DNA of 64,000 nucleotides from Hansfordia pulvinata (lineage: Eukaryota > Ascomycota > Sordariomycetes > Xylariales). The notes under the pieces are model-generated. The model ran no database searches, was not told where the DNA came from, and worked only from the letters and a program-made list of their open reading frames with translations. Made by a program: the position numbers and the translations under genes. Positions 59,146 through 64,000 of this stretch are shown in pieces. The stretch covers positions 620,001 to 684,000 of the forward strand of contig BJKQ01000001.1 of the NCBI GenBank assembly GCA_006538405.1, written 5' to 3'. Each line of letters starts with the position of its first letter. Positions within the stretch are counted from its first letter, which is position 1.

Positions 59146-61336
59146 TTTCGGTGTTGCCTGACAACACGCCAGTGTCCATATGCATTCGTCTGAAGGCCTT
59201 CATGTACTCACCAGATAGACCAAACGATAGACACGATTAAACTTTTCAGGTCACCTTGACCCCGGAACACAAGGCACTCATCTGCACATGGCAGATTGGT
59301 ATCATCAATTAGACTCTCTCACCGACTCGTGAATCTTGACAGGAATGGAAATTCTCAATATTAGCTTGAACACCTCTCGATAACGCAGCTCCCTGCTCCG
59401 TTATTTGATTGGTATCTCATTCCCTCGGCAAGACCTGAGCATGTTCTTGTTGACTGCGGAACACCAACGATAGATCAGTTCCCACGCAGAGTTCATGGTC
59501 TCTCCTGTCAGTGCGTCGGTTCCCAGGAGTCATGGCGCAGGTACTAGTCACTTCAGGGTACGTCAGGCTGTCGGACAAGAGGCGTCTCTGAAGCCTATCA
59601 ATTTCATTCGAGCCTTCTCTTCCTCATCAAGGCGAGGCAACTTTGCTAACTTGCAGCAAGCCGCGATATGAACAGAAGCGCCCCCCCCCCCCCCCTTCAG
59701 CACCGGCCTACGCTCCGAAGTGTCTGGTATCTGAGGTTGGATAGGGCAGAAAAACCTTGAATCACTACTGAAGTCGGTTTTCAGGGAGAACATTCAGCAG
59801 GTCAATTTCAGCTGGTATATTGGACGTGAATCGCTCGACTGATCTGCCCCGCAGAGCGATCCCCCTGGACTACCATGCGTTCCCTTGCGTTTGAAGCTGC
59901 CTTGCGTTCCGATGCTCGAGAGTGTGCCACGAACCTAGCACCAAGCGCGATATAAATGAGCGTATCGATGGAGTTTATGAGTCACATTCACCCCGCGATG
60001 AAGCCCCGGACTTGACCAAAACCACTGTGCCAGACCTTAGCCCTTTACATACTGGCTTTGCAATACCCACCCACGCAGTATGGACACAAGCTGAATTGAA
60101 CAGATTTGCAGAACGCATCCGTCTCACACACTAGGCTGCATTTCTCCCCCGCGCCATGGTTGACCAGTCCGAGGCCAGATAACAGCCCCCTGGGCCTGCT
60201 CATTTGCGTTTGTAGTCTCCACTGAACGCCGCCACTCTGGCGCGCAGTAAAGTTGGCGAGACGCCTCTTTCACATGTGTGCCGGACGATCTGCGATGTAA
60301 CGTGCCCGGCTCTTCCGCCTCGATTTCTTCCAAACGGCAAGAGGATGGAGGACAAGGGCGGATGCGATCGGGGACGAGAGCGGAGCCAACCGAAGAATTC
60401 AGCGTCGTTTCCCTTGTGAAGAGGCTACGTAAAGCTCGACAGGCGACTTGCCCAGAGAAGTTAGACACAGACCCGTGTAGTGTGTGCAAGGCGAAGGCTG
60501 TCGAGTGACCAGCTCAATCATGTTGTACTCGAACTACGTAGGATTGTTCGCGTTCTTAGAAAACATACGGCTCGTGAGCTCTAGTACTCGTACCTGTCTT
60601 TCGTCTTGTGCGGTATGCCTCATTCGGGGTGGCCTTGACTGCTACCAAAGGCGGCGCTGTACCCCGAGACCCTCAGGGATGTGCTGGGATGATGGTAGTG
60701 AGCTATCGCCGTATACGAGTGCATGCATTCAAATGAGTCTTGACCCGGAGGCCGGGTTTGCAATGAAGACCATTCAGGCTTTCAGAAATTTTGATTATTT
60801 TGTGTATGTCCAATCCAGTGCATACTTCCCAGGCAAATCTCATCGTAACCAGATGTGGCGCTATGTAGAGAACGCGGCCTTGCAGGTTTGCGTCTTCGCA
60901 AGGTGCCGTGCATATTGCATGTCAGGCGTCGTGCTCCAGATCCCTGTCAAGGCGAGGCAGACAGATCCAGCATGCGACTCTGGGTACCGAATTATGAGGG
61001 AGATGTTTGGATATGACGGACGCCATTATGAACAGCCACGCTTGAATGAGATCCATGATGGCCCGTTCGGCCTCCTCGCAGCGCGCAAAGATTGTTCCGA
61101 CTTGGGCGGTTGAGGCAATCCAAACATACCAAGCATCCAAAGGCCTGAGCTTGAGACCAACCTGGTGGCGACATGGGCCGCTGGACGAGCATGGCCGCGG
61201 CATCAGCCGTGGAAACTTCGCAGCCAGAGAGCTTCTGGCAGAGCTTCATGGGCCCCTGGACTTGAGCCTGCAAAGGAAGCGAGGCGCTATCTATGCGCCA
61301 GGCAAGTTGAGCTTAGTCTAAAGACAGATGCAGCCA
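59146..61336. other. Intergenic, 2.2 kb, no gene recognised
   Basis: Contains the FAP1 and PYM 3' regions, a C15 run at 59681-59695 and a TACTCGTAC word at 60585. A 209-aa plus-strand frame (60484-61113) has no motif I recognise. Confidence 0.55.
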
Positions 61337-61957
61337 TCAACCTGCATGGTCGGCAGCGTTGGACTGCTCTATCTTGGGCTCGCCGTCCGCATCCAAACCC
61401 AAAGCTTCAAGCTCACGTACGAGCTCATTGATCTTGATGACCTTGGCAATCTGCTCTGGTAGGAGAGCCTCGCCACCTTCCTTCTTGCTCTTGAGATCAC
61501 GGGCCTGCTTGAGTTTCTTCCGGAGGTTGCGGGCCTTTTTCTCCTTTTCCACCTCGGGGTCGACTTCGTCTTCAGGGGCAGGCGTGGCAGCCGCGGTGCC
61601 TGAAGGGACCGCAGCCTCGTCGTCGGGTTCGTTGGCAGACTTTGCTTTCTTACGGGCCTCACGGCGTTTGGCATTCTTGTTGCTAGCCGCGGAGGCCGCC
61701 GGGCCTGGGTCGACAGCGGCCTGAGGCTTCGTCAGGCCCTCGGCGCCGGGGATGCCGCCTCTGCCACGGTTGCGGAAACCCTCGGCGGTGCGATTCTTGT
61801 AGACCTCGACATCCTCCGGAGGGCGGTAACCTGGGCGGATCTTGATCGCCTTTCGAGTCGTGCCGTCGGCTCGGACGCTCTCGGGGATCTGGCGCTCGCC
61901 GCTGGAGGAGTCGGTTACGATGCCCGACGTCGAGGCCTTTGTGGGTTCTGAGGGCAT
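61337..61957 (-). CDS. Partner of Y14 and mago (PYM / WIBG-type) protein
   Basis: PYM binds the Mago-Y14 heterodimer and removes exon-junction complexes from translated mRNA in the cytoplasm. A single exon of 206 aa. The N-terminal Mago-binding motif is clear: SGERQIPESVRADGTTRKAI followed by KIRPGYRPPEDVEVYKNRTA. The middle is a basic segment (KNAKRREARKKAKS) and the C-terminal half a Lys/Glu-rich helix (EKEKKARNLRKKLKQARDLK) ending in a short leucine-rich helix (IAKVIKINELVRELEALGLD), as in homologues. Divergent from QCR9. Confidence 0.9.
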   Translation of the reverse strand: MPSEPTKASTSGIVTDSSSGERQIPESVRADGTTRKAIKIRPGYRPPEDVEVYKNRTAEGFRNRGRGGIPGAEGLTKPQAAVDPGPAASAASNKNAKRREARKKAKSANEPDDEAAVPSGTAAATPAPEDEVDPEVEKEKKARNLRKKLKQARDLKSKKEGGEALLPEQIAKVIKINELVRELEALGLDADGEPKIEQSNAADHAG

Positions 61958-62756
61958 GGTGCCGCGGGTTCGTTCGTTCGGATGGCGCTGGAGGAGGGGC
62001 GGCTGGCGGGGCCCGCGAGAATCGGGCTGGGGTATTGTCGAAAAAAGAAGCGGTACGGGTACGACTCGACAGTCGGGACAGGATGCAGAAACCAGGGGAC
62101 GCAGTCGGGCACCGCAGGACTCTCAGGATAAAGGGAGTAGTCCGCGCCGGACGGAAAGACGAAAGAGGAACGGCGACCAAGAGTGGTGCGGTGGCCGCAG
62201 TACGCACGAGAACTCGGTGGCCTCGCACCTGCAGGTAATAAAGTGGGATGGATGGGAGGGACGGCGGTTCGGATAATGACACTGGAACCTGGACCGCCGG
62301 GCGCGGGCCGAGTTCGCCGCGGCCGGGCGGGCAATCGGCGCCAGTTCAGGACCGTGGCAGTCTTTCGCGCACTCTACATCAGTAGATGTACCTGGGCACG
62401 TTGGCCAGCGCAAGAGGTACGCCAGAGGCAGGTAGCCAGAAGTGGCATGCTGGGGTGGTCTCTGGACATCTGGTAGGCTGTCTAAGGTGGCTGCCTCGCG
62501 TGCGGCCTTCGACATGAAGGTATCGGTACTCGCGCTCCTCACTGCCCAATCAACAGTCGCCAATTTCTAGTCGAGGGTCGTCGACCAACCAGATCGTCCG
62601 CTGGCCAATTGCGGTCGCCCGACTCTTTGCTGCCGACAATCTTGTCGCTCACTTCCACACGACTTCACATCTCGACACCATCGCCCGCTTCCACCTCAGC
62701 CGACCTCCTCACCAGCCACCGCCATCTCCACCGCGCTCCCCTCAACATCAATCACA
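61958..62756. promoter_or_regulatory. Divergent promoter region PYM/QCR9
   Basis: About 800 bases between start codons, GC-rich near PYM and C/T-rich near QCR9. No separate gene seen. Confidence 0.6.
62546..62609 (+). promoter_or_regulatory. Three CCAAT boxes upstream of QCR9
   Basis: CCAAT occurs at 62546-62550, 62560-62564 and 62605-62609, all in the same orientation, 148-211 bases before the QCR9 start and about 600 from the PYM start. The Hap/CBC complex is known to bind CCAAT in respiratory gene promoters; use of these copies is inference. Confidence 0.45.
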
Positions 62757-63255
62757 ATGGTACGTCAGCCTGCGAATCCGCATCAAGTCTCAATCGCTGC
62801 CAAGCCAAGCCACAAACTAATCCCGCAAGCAGGTCGCCAGCAACCTCTACAAGCAAGTCCCCCCCAGTCAGCCGACCGCGACAAACGCCTCCGAGCCCTT
62901 CTTCTCCGCAACCGACGCGTACTCGAGCCGAGACCTTTCTGCTAACCGGTATCCTACCTGCAGCGCATTGTTCCGGAGGAACTTCCAGATGCTGGGCCTT
63001 GTCTTCGCATCTGCATTCGCCTTCGAGATGTCAGTCACGAGCTCTGTTCACCACCACATGGCCCAATGCTGACATGACCTTTCCGTACAGGACCTTTGAC
63101 TCCGGCATGAACAAGCTCTGGGACAACATGAACCGGGGCGTAAGTCGCAATATCTGCCATCTATCTGCTCTGTTCCTTGCTAATATCGATGCTACCAGCG
63201 CCAATGGAAGGACATCCGCGCCCGCTACGTCGAGGCTGCCGAGGACGATGAATAG
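62757..63255 (+). CDS. QCR9: Cytochrome b-c1 complex subunit 9
   Basis: A small single-span subunit of respiratory complex III in the mitochondrial inner membrane. Five exons: 62757-62759, 62833-62852, 62964-63029, 63091-63139 and 63199-63255 give 64 aa. The joined sequence starts MVASNLYNALFRRNFQMLG, has the membrane helix LGLVFASAFAFEM, then FDSGMNKLWDNMNRGRQWKD and an acidic end (EAAEDDE), all family-typical. The first coding exon is ATG alone and the second only 20 nt. Intron 2 (62853-62963, 111 nt) begins GCAAGT, a GC-AG intron with a good TGCTAAC branch; no GT donor nearby keeps the family sequence. Intron 3 begins GTCAGT. Confidence 0.93.
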
Positions 63256-64000
63256 ACGCGCGCATCGCTGTGATCGATACACTTTGTACACTTGTTCCCG
63301 GGAGGCTTGGTGCACACAACTATCTTGGACGCCAACGAGAACGCCTCGATCGAGCCGCGCGGCTGTACATTACACATAGACGGGATCGCCCGACACAATC
63401 ACAAAACTTGGAGAAGCAGGCTCAATAGCTGGCTCGAAATTTTATTTGTTGTCCGGAAACCGTCCGACTTGAGGGGTTCCGTCCCTGTGATACCGAAGCG
63501 AACTGAATTGATTGAGACAACGCGACACGTCTCAGCCGCCAAATGCCCACGCAGTGCCGTGCCTGCTTCTGGCGCGGGCAGCCGAGATACTGGGATTCCA
63601 ACTAGGATGCTTTTGCTTGTCGCGCAAGTTGCGATGCAATTCACGTCGGAGAGCCTGTCCGACTGCCGTGCCCAGGAGCTGTCAAGGCGGACGTGGGATC
63701 TGGCTCGACCTCCCGGTTGATCGGTCCATTTATCGTCATGCGGCCTCTCGGCAATTGCCCTGTGACTGGGAAGAGAGCTATAGTTGAAGGTAGACTGATC
63801 CAACGAAGAGTGTTCGGCAAGCAAGAGTGCTTTACCAGTGCCAGCATATGGCGGCAGCAGGTAGCATGGCCTGCCAATTCACGTGTGCGATCGTGCTGGG
63901 GAGTGCAGCGTCCGCTGAGCAACAACCTGGTAAATGCATACAGCGAGGTAATGAGTTCCTATTACACGGCCAAACAGAAATGATGGTAAGTCGTTGTAAC
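63256..64000. other. Intergenic at the window end, no gene recognised
   Basis: QCR9 3' region and unassigned sequence up to the edge. Frames on both strands overlap and have no motifs. Confidence 0.55.

Noticed and set aside
1..64000. CRISPR array, prophage or bacterial insertion sequences
   Set aside because: No regular spacer-repeat structure and no bacterial-type genes; spliceosomal introns show a eukaryotic nuclear window.

Overview
The window is nuclear DNA of a filamentous ascomycete. The evidence is GC-rich genes with short GT-AG introns (mostly 57-150 nt), CTRAC-type branch sites, and proteins of clear Pezizomycotina type (RTA1 family, Syf1, Rrn3, Hap3, Fap1). The secreted effector-like protein and the intergenic TACCTA/AGGTAGGT and TACTCGTACGAGTA words suggest Sordariomycetes, probably Hypocreales; that placement is inference. 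Eighteen protein genes and two tRNA genes can be supported. Splice junctions were derived by hand from splice signals, reading frame and family conservation.

Layout. 1-3.3 kb: a secreted effector-like gene on the minus strand. 3.3-11.9 kb: a long gene-poor block full of short palindromic words. 11.9-17.4 kb: VMA8 (V-ATPase subunit D) divergent from SYF1 (spliceosome). 18.0-18.25 kb: an initiator tRNA-Met and a tRNA-Glu in tandem. 20.5-29 kb: an RTA1-like membrane protein, a divergent M13 metallopeptidase and an orphan membrane/secretory protein. 30-32 kb: a bZIP protein. 36-41 kb: RRN3 and HAP3. 41-46 kb: gene-poor. 46-59 kb: dense housekeeping genes (prefoldin 2, CMC2, TMEM14, OST2, GRASP, TGS1, FAP1/NFX1). 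61-63.3 kb: PYM divergent from QCR9.

Connections. Five head-to-head pairs share short intergenic promoters: VMA8/SYF1, PFD2/CMC2, TMEM14/OST2, GRASP/TGS1 and PYM/QCR9. Several genes act in RNA processing (SYF1, TGS1, PYM). CMC2 and QCR9 are respiratory, and HAP3 encodes a subunit of the CCAAT-binding complex known to control respiratory genes. The region between PYM and QCR9 carries three CCAAT boxes.

The most unusual observation is the initiator tRNA gene. All initiator identity features are intact, but a 58-nt insert splits it between positions 26 and 27. The insert carries GTATGT, an ACTGAC branch site and a terminal CACAG, so it looks like an ordinary fungal spliceosomal intron inside a Pol III tRNA gene and not like a tRNA-endonuclease intron at 37/38. 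Secondary observations are apparent one-base losses in G/C runs in three genes, first coding exons that consist of ATG alone, and a GC-AG intron in QCR9.
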